DNA from: Chitinophagaceae bacterium
GTDB lineage: Bacteria > Bacteroidota > Bacteroidia > Chitinophagales > Chitinophagaceae
DNA length: 64,000 nt
NCBI GenBank assembly: GCA_016720585.1
Contig: JADKKH010000002.1
Location: forward strand, 62,001-126,000
Reading direction: 5' to 3'
Made by a program: the position numbers and the translations under genes. The notes beneath the pieces were generated by a model, which was not told the origin of the DNA, did not search any database, and saw only the letters and a list, made by a program, of their open reading frames with translations. This document shows, one piece after another, positions 44,264 through 52,586 of this stretch (positions are counted from its first letter, which is position 1; each line of letters opens with the position of its first letter).

Positions 44264-47200
44264 CTAAACGGGATTTCCGGAAGCCGGGAAACAATAAGAA
44301 TGCATCAATTGTAAAAAACGATGCATCTCTTCCATGTTTTTAATATCATTCGCAATCAGCATAAACAACTTACCGGTTTGTTTCAGTTTAGCTTTGTTGG
44401 TTTCTGTTTGCAGAAACTGAATTACTTTCCGGAAAGTTTCTGATTCAAAATAGGGCGAGTCCGGGCGGTTGATAAAGAAGCAGCGGAGTGTATATTCTTT
44501 TAATGACATTTTTTCAAAGCCCAGACCAACAGCCAGCTTTCGACATCTAACGGTGATGAATAAATCTTCCACGGGTCTGGGCAAAACCCCAAACCTGTCT
44601 TCCATTTCTGCTTTCATGATAACAAGGTCTTCCTCTGTTTCGCAATTGTCCAGGCGCTGGTATAAAGACAGTCGTTCCGTAATACTTTCTACATATTCAT
44701 CCGGGATTAATATTTCCAGGTCTGTATCAATGGTACAATCCTGCACAAAATCATCCTGACGGGCGATTTCCTCTTTGAACAATTCTTTAAACTCAGTTCG
44801 TTTTAATTCTTTAATAGCTTCGTCCAGGATTTTCTGGTACATTTCAAAACCGATCTCTGCCATAAAGCCGCTTTGCTCGCCACCCAGCATATTTCCTGCA
44901 CCCCGGATATCCAGGTCCCGCATGGCAATCTGAAAACCGCTTCCTAATTCACTGTGCTGCTCCAATGTTTGTAATCTTTTTCTGGAATCATCCGGCAGTG
45001 TCCTCAAAGGTGGCGACAGTAAATAACAGAATGCTTTTTTATTGCTCCGGCCTACCCGTCCCCGCAACTGGTGCAGATCACTCAATCCAAACTGGTGCGC
45101 ATTATTGACGATGATCGTATTTACATTCGGAATATCAACCCCGCTCTCCACTATGTTAGTGCAGATCAATACATCATATTTTCTGTCTATAAAATTTAAT
45201 ATCCTTTCTTCCAGGTGATGACCTTCCATTTGTCCGTGTGCATACCCAATGCTTAGATCGGGGCACAGGGCCTGGATGATGGCAGCCATTTCTGCCAGTC
45301 CGGCAATACGATTGTAAATAAAGAATACCTGTCCTCCTCTCTCTGTTTCATAATAGATAGCTTCCCGGATAAAATCTTCATTGTAAACCAGCACTTCAGT
45401 TTGAATGGGTTGGCGGTTTGGCGGTGGTGTATTCATGATACTCAGATCCCGGGCACCCATCAATGAAAATTGTAATGTTCTTGGAATGGGTGTAGCCGTT
45501 AACGTCAAACAATCCACCGCTGTGCGGAGCGTTTTTATTTTTTCTTTATGGGCTACCCCGAATTTTTGCTCTTCATCAACTACCAGCAAACCCAGGTTTT
45601 TAAATTTGACCTCTTTACCCAGCAAACCATGTGTCCCGATAATAATATCAACTTTTCCTTCTTCTAATTTTTTTAATGTTTCTTTTTTCTCTTTGGCCGA
45701 TTTAAAACGATTGATGTAATCCACCGTAACCGGAAAGTCTTTTAAACGTTCGCTGAAAGTCTGGAAATGCTGAAAGGCCAGGATGGTTGTAGGAACTAAA
45801 ACTGCTGCCTGTTTTCCATCAATACAGGTTTTGAATGCAGCCCGGATCGCTATTTCGGTTTTTCCAAAGCCTACATCACCACAAACCAGACGGTCCATCG
45901 GTGCTGATGATTCCATATCTTTCTTTACATCGGCCGTTGCTTTACTCTGGTCCGGAGTATCTTCATATATAAAAGAGGCTTCCAGTTCTGTTTGCATATA
46001 ATTATCCGGCGTGTGCTGAAAGCCCTGCTGTGCTTTTCGTTTGGCGTATAGCTTTATCAGGTCGAAAGCGATTTCTTTGACTTTTGTTTTTGTTTTCTCT
46101 TTTAAACGGTTCCAGACATCGCTACCCAGTTTATTTATTTTCGGTACACTGCCCTCTTTGCCGGTGTACTTCGCAATCTTATGCAGGCTGTTAATATTTA
46201 CATAGAGAATATCAGTGTCTTTATAAATAAGCCGGACCGCTTCCTGTACTCTTCCGTTCACTTCTAATTTCTGCAAACCGCTGAATACTCCAACGCCATG
46301 GTCCATATGCGTGACGAAGTCGCCGGGTTGTAATTCACGAAGTGTCCGAAGCGTTATTGCCTTGTTCTTATTATAGGCTTGTTTTACTTTATATTTATGA
46401 TATCGTTGAAAGACCTGGTGGTCTGTATAACAAACTATTTTCTGGTTTTCATCAATAAAACCTTCATGAATGGAAACATTCACCGGGTTAAAAACAATTT
46501 CAGCTTTCAGATCGTCAAAGATGCTTTGCAACCTTTCCAGCTGTTTGGGGTTTTCGGCAAAAATGTAGAGTTGGAATTTTTTTGATTCCCAGTTTTTCAG
46601 ATCTTTTATCAGGAGATCAAACTGGCGATTAAATGAAGGTTGCTCTTTGGTGGTAAATTCGATTTCAATATCTGCCAAATGAGATTGGTAGCCAAACTCA
46701 ACAAGATGCTTTTTGGTTAATCCTTCATGGAAACTTCCGGGGCTTATAAAGTCTCGGGCAGTTATATTCTTCTTCTCTATTTTATCTGAGTCGGCTTCCC
46801 GGTTAACATTTCCTGACTCATTCATCATTCTCAGGAAAGCCTGTAAATCTTCTTCACTATCGGCCAACCGTTCTTTGCAGAGCTCATAATCCTGCATCCA
46901 TACAATTGTATTAGCAGGCAAAAAGTCAAACAAGGAAATCCGGTCTTCCTTTTCAAACTGGGTGTGTACATTGGGAATGATACTTACCTGTAATAGTTTT
47001 CTTTCACTCAACTGTGTTTCCGGATCAATAATGCGGATAGAGTCCACTTCCGTACCAAATAATTCAACCCGATAGGGTTTTTCGTTGCCATAAGAATAGA
47101 TATCCAGAATACCACCCCTTATCGCAAACTGTCCCGGTTCAAACACAAAATCAGTTCTTTCAAAACCATATCCAGCCAGTTTCAACAGCAATTCTTCGAC

Positions 47201-47668
47201 ATTCAGTTTGTCTCCTGATTTTATTTGAATAATATTAGCGGATAGTGTGCCGGGTAATACCACTTTTTCAAACAGGGCTTCCGGGTAGGTAACTAAAATC
47301 TTTTTATTACCACCGGTCGCAATCTTCGTTAAAGCTTCCGTTCTGAGCATGACATGAGAAGCATTGAGCAGTTGAAAATTTTTCCTGTTTTTGAACGATG
47401 AAGGGAAATAAAAGACATCCAGCGCTTCCGTCAGGTTCTCCAGCGTGTTATGGAAATAAGCCGCTTCTTCTGCATCATTTAAAATAATAAGATGGTTGAA
47501 TTGTGAACAGGATGGATGGAGAAAAGCAGCTGCCACCACAAACTGTGACGAACTTCCCTGCAGATTCTTAAGATGTATTTTTTGAGGCTGGGCAAAAGAA
47601 AGCCTGTCCGCCAGTTGAAAAAGGCGGGGGGTGTTTTGATACTGTTGCAACAAATCCTTTACACTCAT
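44264..47668 (-). CDS. mfd: Transcription-repair coupling factor
   Basis: An 1134-residue SF2 translocase that removes stalled RNA polymerase and recruits UvrA/UvrB. Domains in order: a UvrB-like N-terminal module (about 1-330), the polymerase-interacting CarD-like domain (LQPGDFVTHMDHGVGVF), the helicase core with CGDVGFGKTEIAIRAAF (Walker A), VVDEEQKFGV (DEEQ box) and the RGRVGR motif VI, and the C-terminal TRCF domain. The start is ATG 47668. It is divergent from the flavoprotein gene at 47777 and is a single-gene unit. Confidence 0.96.
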   Translation of the reverse strand: MSVKDLLQQYQNTPRLFQLADRLSFAQPQKIHLKNLQGSSSQFVVAAAFLHPSCSQFNHLIILNDAEEAAYFHNTLENLTEALDVFYFPSSFKNRKNFQLLNASHVMLRTEALTKIATGGNKKILVTYPEALFEKVVLPGTLSANIIQIKSGDKLNVEELLLKLAGYGFERTDFVFEPGQFAIRGGILDIYSYGNEKPYRVELFGTEVDSIRIIDPETQLSERKLLQVSIIPNVHTQFEKEDRISLFDFLPANTIVWMQDYELCKERLADSEEDLQAFLRMMNESGNVNREADSDKIEKKNITARDFISPGSFHEGLTKKHLVEFGYQSHLADIEIEFTTKEQPSFNRQFDLLIKDLKNWESKKFQLYIFAENPKQLERLQSIFDDLKAEIVFNPVNVSIHEGFIDENQKIVCYTDHQVFQRYHKYKVKQAYNKNKAITLRTLRELQPGDFVTHMDHGVGVFSGLQKLEVNGRVQEAVRLIYKDTDILYVNINSLHKIAKYTGKEGSVPKINKLGSDVWNRLKEKTKTKVKEIAFDLIKLYAKRKAQQGFQHTPDNYMQTELEASFIYEDTPDQSKATADVKKDMESSAPMDRLVCGDVGFGKTEIAIRAAFKTCIDGKQAAVLVPTTILAFQHFQTFSERLKDFPVTVDYINRFKSAKEKKETLKKLEEGKVDIIIGTHGLLGKEVKFKNLGLLVVDEEQKFGVAHKEKIKTLRTAVDCLTLTATPIPRTLQFSLMGARDLSIMNTPPPNRQPIQTEVLVYNEDFIREAIYYETERGGQVFFIYNRIAGLAEMAAIIQALCPDLSIGYAHGQMEGHHLEERILNFIDRKYDVLICTNIVESGVDIPNVNTIIVNNAHQFGLSDLHQLRGRVGRSNKKAFCYLLSPPLRTLPDDSRKRLQTLEQHSELGSGFQIAMRDLDIRGAGNMLGGEQSGFMAEIGFEMYQKILDEAIKELKRTEFKELFKEEIARQDDFVQDCTIDTDLEILIPDEYVESITERLSLYQRLDNCETEEDLVIMKAEMEDRFGVLPRPVEDLFITVRCRKLAVGLGFEKMSLKEYTLRCFFINRPDSPYFESETFRKVIQFLQTETNKAKLKQTGKLFMLIANDIKNMEEMHRFLQLMHSYCFPASGNPV

Positions 47669-47676
47669 TCGAAATC

Positions 47677-47684
47677 CAAAGATA
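47677..47684 (-). promoter_or_regulatory. Candidate -7 promoter element very close to the mfd start
   Basis: TATCTTTG on the minus strand, an exact TAnnTTTG match, only 8 bp before the mfd ATG. It would give an almost leaderless mRNA. On the plus strand TATCTTTA (47753-47760) is a weaker candidate for the flavoprotein gene. Confidence 0.4.
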
Positions 47685-47776
47685 AACCATACTTAAAAAA
47701 GTAAAACATAATAATTTCCCTGTTTCAGAACATACAAACACATTATTGGTTTTATCTTTATCGAAACCAACGGATA

Positions 47777-48496
47777 ATGGCCCTTCAACCCTGGCGCAAA
47801 GGCAACGTAATACGCATTAATGACCTTACTCATAACACCAGGCAGTTTTGGATTGAAGTCCCGGAACTCGAAAAATTTGATTTTGCTCCCGGACAGTTTG
47901 TAACGTTGGACCTCCCCATTCATGAAAAATCCATCAAACGCCTGCGTAGCTATTCGATAGCCTCCTGGCCGGACAATACCAATGTATTTGAATTACTGAT
48001 CGTTCATACCAAGGGAGGGCTTGGCACTACGTATCTTTTTAATGAAGTAACCGTTGGGACTGAACTCAGGTTTCGGGGAGCACAGGGACTTTTTACACTG
48101 CCAAAGAAAATAGAAACCCCTCTTTTTTTGATCTGCACGGGCACAGGGATTGCCCCTTTCAGAAGCATGGTTCAATACATCCGTCTACATAAAATAGCCA
48201 CTAAAAATATTTTTTTAATTTTTGGCTGCCGGAAAAAAGATGACCTTCTTTATTATACGGAGTTAAGAGAATTAGAGCAACAGGTACCCGGTTTCCAATA
48301 TTATCCCACCTTATCCCGCGAGCATTGGCAGGGTCATTTCGGATATGTTCATCCCATCTACCGGGAACTTTGTAAAAATAAGCCCGAAGCCCTTTTTTTC
48401 CTTTGTGGCTGGAAACATATGATCGATGAGGCAAAAAAACATATCCTGGAAATGGGCTATGATAATAAAGCCATATTCCAGGAACTTTACGGGTAA
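47777..48496 (+). CDS. Ferredoxin/flavodoxin-NADP reductase-like FAD flavoprotein
   Basis: A 239-residue cytoplasmic enzyme that moves electrons between NAD(P)H and ferredoxin, flavodoxin or another protein. The FAD domain (about 1-105) has RSYS at 57-60 (the RxYS motif) and a GGLGTTYLF pyrophosphate loop. The NAD(P) domain has CTGTGIAPFRSM (120-131), FGCRKKDDLLY and a terminal CGWKHMIDEAKKHI helix. There is no iron-sulfur domain, so it needs a separate carrier. It is the first plus-strand gene before nuoA, 112 bp away. Pairing with complex I is an inference from position. Confidence 0.9.
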   Translation: MALQPWRKGNVIRINDLTHNTRQFWIEVPELEKFDFAPGQFVTLDLPIHEKSIKRLRSYSIASWPDNTNVFELLIVHTKGGLGTTYLFNEVTVGTELRFRGAQGLFTLPKKIETPLFLICTGTGIAPFRSMVQYIRLHKIATKNIFLIFGCRKKDDLLYYTELRELEQQVPGFQYYPTLSREHWQGHFGYVHPIYRELCKNKPEALFFLCGWKHMIDEAKKHILEMGYDNKAIFQELYG

Positions 48497-48608
48497 ATAA
48501 ATAATACAAACCAAAAAAAAAACCATGATAATTAACAATTCAATCGTTGATAACTGTCATGTTTTGATTTAACGCATAGTTACTATATTCGTAAAAATCA
48601 GGCTGCGT

Positions 48609-48959
48609 ATGGGTGCTTCTTCACTTATTGTTCTAATTATTGCCGCCGTTGCTTTTTCCGGCATTGCCATACTTATTTCAACTTTTGTTTTAAAAGCTTC
48701 CACCAATAAACAAAAAGGGGAACCCTATGAATGTGGTATACCCACCCACGGAAAAACCTGGATACAATTAAATGTAGGTTACTATCTATTTGCCCTGATA
48801 TTCCTGATTTTTGATGTGGAACTGGTCTTTTTATACCCCTGGGCGGTGGTGGCAAAAAGTATGGGCTGGGTAGCATTAATTGAAATCGTTATTTTCTTTT
48901 TTATTTTATTCATGGGCTTTTTATATGCCCATAAGAAAGGTGCATTAAAATGGATGTAA
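48609..48959 (+). CDS. nuoA: NADH-quinone oxidoreductase subunit A
   Basis: A 116-residue inner-membrane subunit with three helices (about 4-27, 58-80, 86-107). The EPYECGIPTHGK loop and the FALIFLIFDVELVFLYPWA segment are the NuoA hallmarks. It starts the complex I operon, which continues to nuoN at 58769. A MITE-like repeat begins right after its stop codon. Confidence 0.96.
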   Translation: MGASSLIVLIIAAVAFSGIAILISTFVLKASTNKQKGEPYECGIPTHGKTWIQLNVGYYLFALIFLIFDVELVFLYPWAVVAKSMGWVALIEIVIFFFILFMGFLYAHKKGALKWM

Positions 48960-48960
48960 C

Positions 48961-49117
48961 CTCACCCCTGCCCTCTCCATAAGTGGAGAGGGAGATTTGC
49001 AGGGCACAAAGCCAGCTTATTTGAAGAGTAAAAACATTTTTAGAAAATCTGAATGAGTGAAAAAATAAACATAACTAAAGACGCTTCTCTTATCCCTCTT
49101 GCGGGGGGTGGGGAGGT
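48961..49117 (+). repeat. MITE-like element A spanning the nuoA/nuoB junction
   Basis: It starts with a hairpin-rich G/C end (CACCCCTGCCCTCTCC at 48963-48978, pairing with GGAGAGGG) and ends with TCCCTCTTGCGGGGGGTGGG starting at 49093, the inverted counterpart. Between them a 30-nt block (48996-49025) matches element B at 28 of 30 positions. The nuoB ATG (49053) lies inside, 57 nt after the block start, compared with 56 nt in element B. The first 21 or so nuoB codons are therefore repeat sequence. Confidence 0.75.
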
Positions 49118-49625
49118 TTTTCCGGGCCAGGTACATGAAACACCGGGTGGTGGAATCGTCCTGAGTAAATTGGATGACGTCATCAACTGGGCCCGGTCCA
49201 ATTCCCTGTGGCCGCTAACTTTCGCTACCAGTTGCTGTGGAATTGAATATATGTCCGTTGCCGGAGCCAAATATGATTTTTCCCGTTTTGGATTTGAAGT
49301 AGCACGAGCCACTCCCCGGCAGGCTGATGTTATCATTATTGCCGGCACGATTGTAAACAAAATGGCTCCCGTTTTAAAAAGATTATACGACCAGATGGCC
49401 GATCCGAAATATGTGATTGCCATGGGTGCCTGTGCCATCAGTGGTGGACCTTTCTTTTATAATACCTATTCTGTAGTAAAAGGAGCAGACCACGTGATAC
49501 CGGTGGATGTGTATGTAGCCGGTTGTCCACCCAGACCGGAAGCATTGATACATGCACTGATAAAATTGCAGGAAAAAATAAAAAGCGGTTTGACAAGAGA
49601 ACAGATAAGAACAGCCAAAGACTAA
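49053..49625 (+). CDS. nuoB: NADH-quinone oxidoreductase subunit B
   Basis: A 190-residue peripheral subunit that binds cluster N2, the last iron-sulfur centre before quinone. Ligands: C61/C62 (TSCCGIEYM), C127 (GACAISGG) and C158 (GCPPRPE). The conserved subunit begins near GGGIVLSKLDDVINWARSN. The preceding about 30 residues are not conserved; residues 1-21 (MSEKINITKD, then ASLIPLAGGGE) come from repeat element A and resemble the tails of NuoD and NuoI. ATG 49053 is the only sensible start. Confidence 0.95.
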   Translation: MSEKINITKDASLIPLAGGGEVFPGQVHETPGGGIVLSKLDDVINWARSNSLWPLTFATSCCGIEYMSVAGAKYDFSRFGFEVARATPRQADVIIIAGTIVNKMAPVLKRLYDQMADPKYVIAMGACAISGGPFFYNTYSVVKGADHVIPVDVYVAGCPPRPEALIHALIKLQEKIKSGLTREQIRTAKD

Positions 49626-49627
49626 TT

Positions 49628-50101
49628 ATGCTGAACGAAGAGCTCAAAACCAAAATAACGGAATTGCTGCCTGCCGCCACTTTTGAGGAAGGTGGAGACC
49701 CGATAGCTATCGGGTGGCTAACTATTCAAGTGGAGCCCGGAGATTGGTTATCGCTGGCACAGAAGCTTCGTAACGATAATTCCCTGCTCTTCGATTATCT
49801 TTTTTGTCTTACCTGTATTGACTGGAAGACACATCTTACCATGGTGTATCATTTATCATCAACCCGGTACAGGCACAATATGGTTGTTAAATCAAAACTG
49901 GATAGAAACAAACCGGAAATTGAATCGGTTTCTGCTATATGGAGAACGGCAGATTTTCATGAAAGAGAAGTATATGAAATGTTTGGGGTTAATTTTCTGA
50001 ACCATCCCGATTTACGTTTATTGATACTGCCGGATGGATGGGAAGGCAAGAACCCGTTGAGAAAAGATTTTGAGGATGCGGTAAATATGATAAAGCTGTA
50101 A
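49628..50101 (+). CDS. nuoC: NADH-quinone oxidoreductase subunit C
   Basis: A 157-residue peripheral subunit of the quinone-binding arm. The DFHEREVYEMFGVNF signature is at about residues 110-124, after LTCIDWKTH. The frame extends upstream into nuoB, but ATG 49628, 2 bp past the nuoB stop, is the proper start. NuoC and NuoD are separate proteins here. The next gene is preceded by repeat element B. Confidence 0.95.
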   Translation: MLNEELKTKITELLPAATFEEGGDPIAIGWLTIQVEPGDWLSLAQKLRNDNSLLFDYLFCLTCIDWKTHLTMVYHLSSTRYRHNMVVKSKLDRNKPEIESVSAIWRTADFHEREVYEMFGVNFLNHPDLRLLILPDGWEGKNPLRKDFEDAVNMIKL

Positions 50102-50103
50102 AA

Positions 50104-50257
50104 GCCTCCCCAAACCCCTCCGTAAAAGGGGCTTTGCAGGACACAAAACCAGCTTATTTGAATATAAAAACAGATTCGGTAATTATAAATGTACAGGCAA
50201 ACAGAAATAATAAATGACGCTTCGCAAAACCCCTCTCTGGGAGGGTCTGGTGAAACC
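50104..50257 (+). repeat. MITE-like element B spanning the nuoC/nuoD junction
   Basis: Left end CCTCCCCAAACCCCTCC (50105-50121) with its hairpin partner AAGGGG, right end CCCCTCTCTGGGAGGGTC (from 50230); the two are inverted relatives. The 30-nt block at 50133-50162 matches element A. A second shared block GACGCTTC starts 83 nt after the first block starts (84 in element A). The nuoD ATG (50189) is at the same place as the nuoB ATG in element A. Confidence 0.75.
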
Positions 50258-51343
50258 GGGGATTTAATTATCAACGTAGGCCCGCAACACCCTGCCACAC
50301 ACGGCGTATTGCATCTTGTTATTACCTTAAACGGTGAAACCATAAAAAAAGTTGAACCGCATTTAGGATTCATCCATCGCTCGATTGAAAAAATGTGTGA
50401 GAGCCTGAGCTACCGTCAATTTATTTACGTCACCAGCCGGATGGACTATCTTTCTTCGCATATTAATAACCATGCCTGTGCTTTGTGCGTGGAAAAAGGT
50501 CTGCAGGTAGAAATTCCTCCAAGAGCACAGGTGATCCGTGTATTAATGGATGAACTTACCCGAATTGCTTCACATGAACTTTGGTGGGGGGCAATGGCTA
50601 TGGACCTCGGTGCTTTCACGCCATTCTTCCATGCTTTCCGGGAAAGAGAGTCCATCAATGATATTATGGAAGAAACCTGCGGGGCTAGGCTAACCATGAA
50701 TTATATAGTGCCCGGAGGGGTGATGCAGGATCTTCACCCTAATTTCCAAAATAAGGTAAAGGCATTCATGCAATTATACAAACGTAAGATCCATGAATAT
50801 GACGAGCTGGTAACCGGCAATATCATTTTCCAGAACCGTATGAAGAATATTGGCTATTTATCACCCGAAGATGCTATCTCCTATGGATGTTCGGGACCCA
50901 CCGCCCGGGGCAGTGGGGTAAGTTGTGATATACGAAAAATTTATCCCTATGAAATTTATGACAAGCTGGAATTTGATGAAGTACTTGAAACTGCCGGTGA
51001 TTCCTTTGCCCGTTATATGATCCGGATCCGGGAGATGCAGCAATCCATCCGGATCATTGAACAATTAATAGATAATATACCTGAAGGTGATTTCCAGGCA
51101 AAAACCAAGGCCGTGCTGAAATTACCCAAAGGAGATTTTTATTCAAGAGTGGAAACCGCCCGGGGCGAACTGGGCGTGTATATAGTCAGTGAAGGCGGCA
51201 CAACCCCTTATCGAATCAAATTCCGTTCACCGGGGTTTTCCAATCTTTCTGTGCTGGACCATATTGCCCGTGGCAGCAAACTCGGTGACCTGGTAGCGAT
51301 GATGGGAACTCTGGATTTAGTAATACCGGATATAGATAGATAA
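50189..51343 (+). CDS. nuoD: NADH-quinone oxidoreductase subunit D
   Basis: A 384-residue subunit that forms the quinone pocket with NuoB and is related to the large subunit of NiFe hydrogenases. GPQHPATHGVLHL starts the conserved part at residue 31; GFIHRSIEKMCE, DLGAFTPFFHAFRERE and GPTARGSG follow. The first about 24 residues (MYRQTEIIND, then ASQNPSLGG) are encoded by repeat element B. Length and motifs are otherwise normal. No nuoE, nuoF or nuoG follows; nuoH starts 2 bp after the stop. Confidence 0.96.
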   Translation: MYRQTEIINDASQNPSLGGSGETGDLIINVGPQHPATHGVLHLVITLNGETIKKVEPHLGFIHRSIEKMCESLSYRQFIYVTSRMDYLSSHINNHACALCVEKGLQVEIPPRAQVIRVLMDELTRIASHELWWGAMAMDLGAFTPFFHAFRERESINDIMEETCGARLTMNYIVPGGVMQDLHPNFQNKVKAFMQLYKRKIHEYDELVTGNIIFQNRMKNIGYLSPEDAISYGCSGPTARGSGVSCDIRKIYPYEIYDKLEFDEVLETAGDSFARYMIRIREMQQSIRIIEQLIDNIPEGDFQAKTKAVLKLPKGDFYSRVETARGELGVYIVSEGGTTPYRIKFRSPGFSNLSVLDHIARGSKLGDLVAMMGTLDLVIPDIDR

Positions 51344-51345
51344 AT

Positions 51346-52422
51346 ATGTGGAGCTTTAGTCATATCGCCAATGAAATGCATGAATGGTTGAGTAAAACAT
51401 TCAACCCGACCCTGACATTGATCATTGAAATGGTCATTGCTGGTGTTGCGGTGATTGGATTATTTGCAGGATTGGGATTGGTACTGGTTATTATGGAAAG
51501 AAAAGTATCAGCCTGGATGCAGATACGTCTTGGTCCTAACCGGGTTGGTCCCAAAGGCATGCTGCAATCATTAGCTGACACAGTAAAACTTTTGGTAAAA
51601 GAAGGTTTAACACCCGATGGGGCTGATAAATTTTTATTTAACCTCGCTCCTTTTATTGCGATGATTGTTGCCATGCTGCTGATGGCGCCGATTGCATTTG
51701 CCAGGGATTTCCAATTATGGGATATGAATATTGGCGTATTGTATGTTTCTGCTGTCTCCTCCATCATGGTCATCAGTATTTTAATAGCCGGATGGTCCAG
51801 TAATAATAAATATTCCTTAATGGGCGCTATGCGGAGTGGTGCACAGATCGTCAGTTATGAATTATCTGCCGGCCTGTCTGTACTGGCTATAGTTGTACTT
51901 ACCGGCAGCTTACAGGTTTCGGATATTATTCAATCTCAAAAAGACGGCTGGTGGATTTTTAAAGGGCATATTCCGGTCATTATTGCTTTTGTAACCTTTA
52001 TAATTGCCGTAACAGCAGAAACCAACCGGGCTCCTTTTGATCTGGCAGAAGCAGAATCAGAATTAACAGCCGGTTTCCATACAGAATATTCAGGAATGAA
52101 GTTCGCGCTGTTTTTTCTTGCTGAATACGTGAATGTATTTATTGTCTGTGCCATTGGGGCCACTTTGTTTCTGGGTGGCTGGATGCCTTTTCATATTGGC
52201 AACTGGACTGACTTTAATCATGTAATGGATTATATACCATCCAGTATCTGGTTTTTTGGAAAAACGTTTTTCTTAATATTTGTTATTATGTGGTTCCGGT
52301 GGACATTCCCCAGATTGAGGATTGACCAGTTGCTGAACCTGGAATGGAAATATTTATTGCCCATCAGCATGATCAATTTAGTGGTGGTGACTGCGATGGC
52401 AATATTAAAATGGCATTTTTGA
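51346..52422 (+). CDS. nuoH: NADH-quinone oxidoreductase subunit H
   Basis: A 358-residue inner-membrane subunit linking the quinone cavity to the proton channels. Eight or nine helices are evident. MERKVSAWMQIRLGPNRVGP and the ETNRAPFDLAEAESEL loop are the family marks. It starts 2 bp after nuoD, exactly where nuoE, F and G would normally lie between. A diverged repeat element follows before nuoI. Confidence 0.96.
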   Translation: MWSFSHIANEMHEWLSKTFNPTLTLIIEMVIAGVAVIGLFAGLGLVLVIMERKVSAWMQIRLGPNRVGPKGMLQSLADTVKLLVKEGLTPDGADKFLFNLAPFIAMIVAMLLMAPIAFARDFQLWDMNIGVLYVSAVSSIMVISILIAGWSSNNKYSLMGAMRSGAQIVSYELSAGLSVLAIVVLTGSLQVSDIIQSQKDGWWIFKGHIPVIIAFVTFIIAVTAETNRAPFDLAEAESELTAGFHTEYSGMKFALFFLAEYVNVFIVCAIGATLFLGGWMPFHIGNWTDFNHVMDYIPSSIWFFGKTFFLIFVIMWFRWTFPRLRIDQLLNLEWKYLLPISMINLVVVTAMAILKWHF

Positions 52423-52458
52423 AGGCGTGGGTAGTGGCGAGTAGCGAATAGGGTTCAT

Positions 52459-52586
52459 CCCCTCCCCGTAGGGGCTGTGTACTAAAGAATAAAAGTTGCC
52501 GCAATGAAAGGACAAAAAAATAAATGAGTAAAGAAATAAATCATAAAGAACCTTCTTCAATCCCTCCTTCGGGGGGCTGGGGGGGC
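52459..52586 (+). repeat. Diverged element C spanning the nuoH/nuoI junction
   Basis: A left hairpin (CCCCTCCCCGTAGGGGCT, from 52459) and a right end TCCCTCCTTCGGGGGGCTGG (from 52561) resemble the ends of A and B, and the nuoI ATG (52524) lies between them. The central block is shorter and poorly conserved. Distance from ATG to the right hairpin is 37 nt, one codon less than in A and B (40 nt). Confidence 0.55.

Noticed and set aside
44178..44294. 39-codon upstream extension of the subtilase overlapping mfd
   Set aside because: It precedes a proper signal peptide and would put a charged, non-secretory sequence in front of it.
49628..50101. Possibility that nuoE, nuoF or nuoG is present but frameshifted
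   Set aside because: All spacers in the operon are under 110 bp, so there is no room for decayed copies of these genes.
49957..50373. Long minus-strand open frame (138 codons) across nuoC and nuoD
   Set aside because: It is antisense to two certain genes and crosses a repeat element; no protein-like composition or start context.
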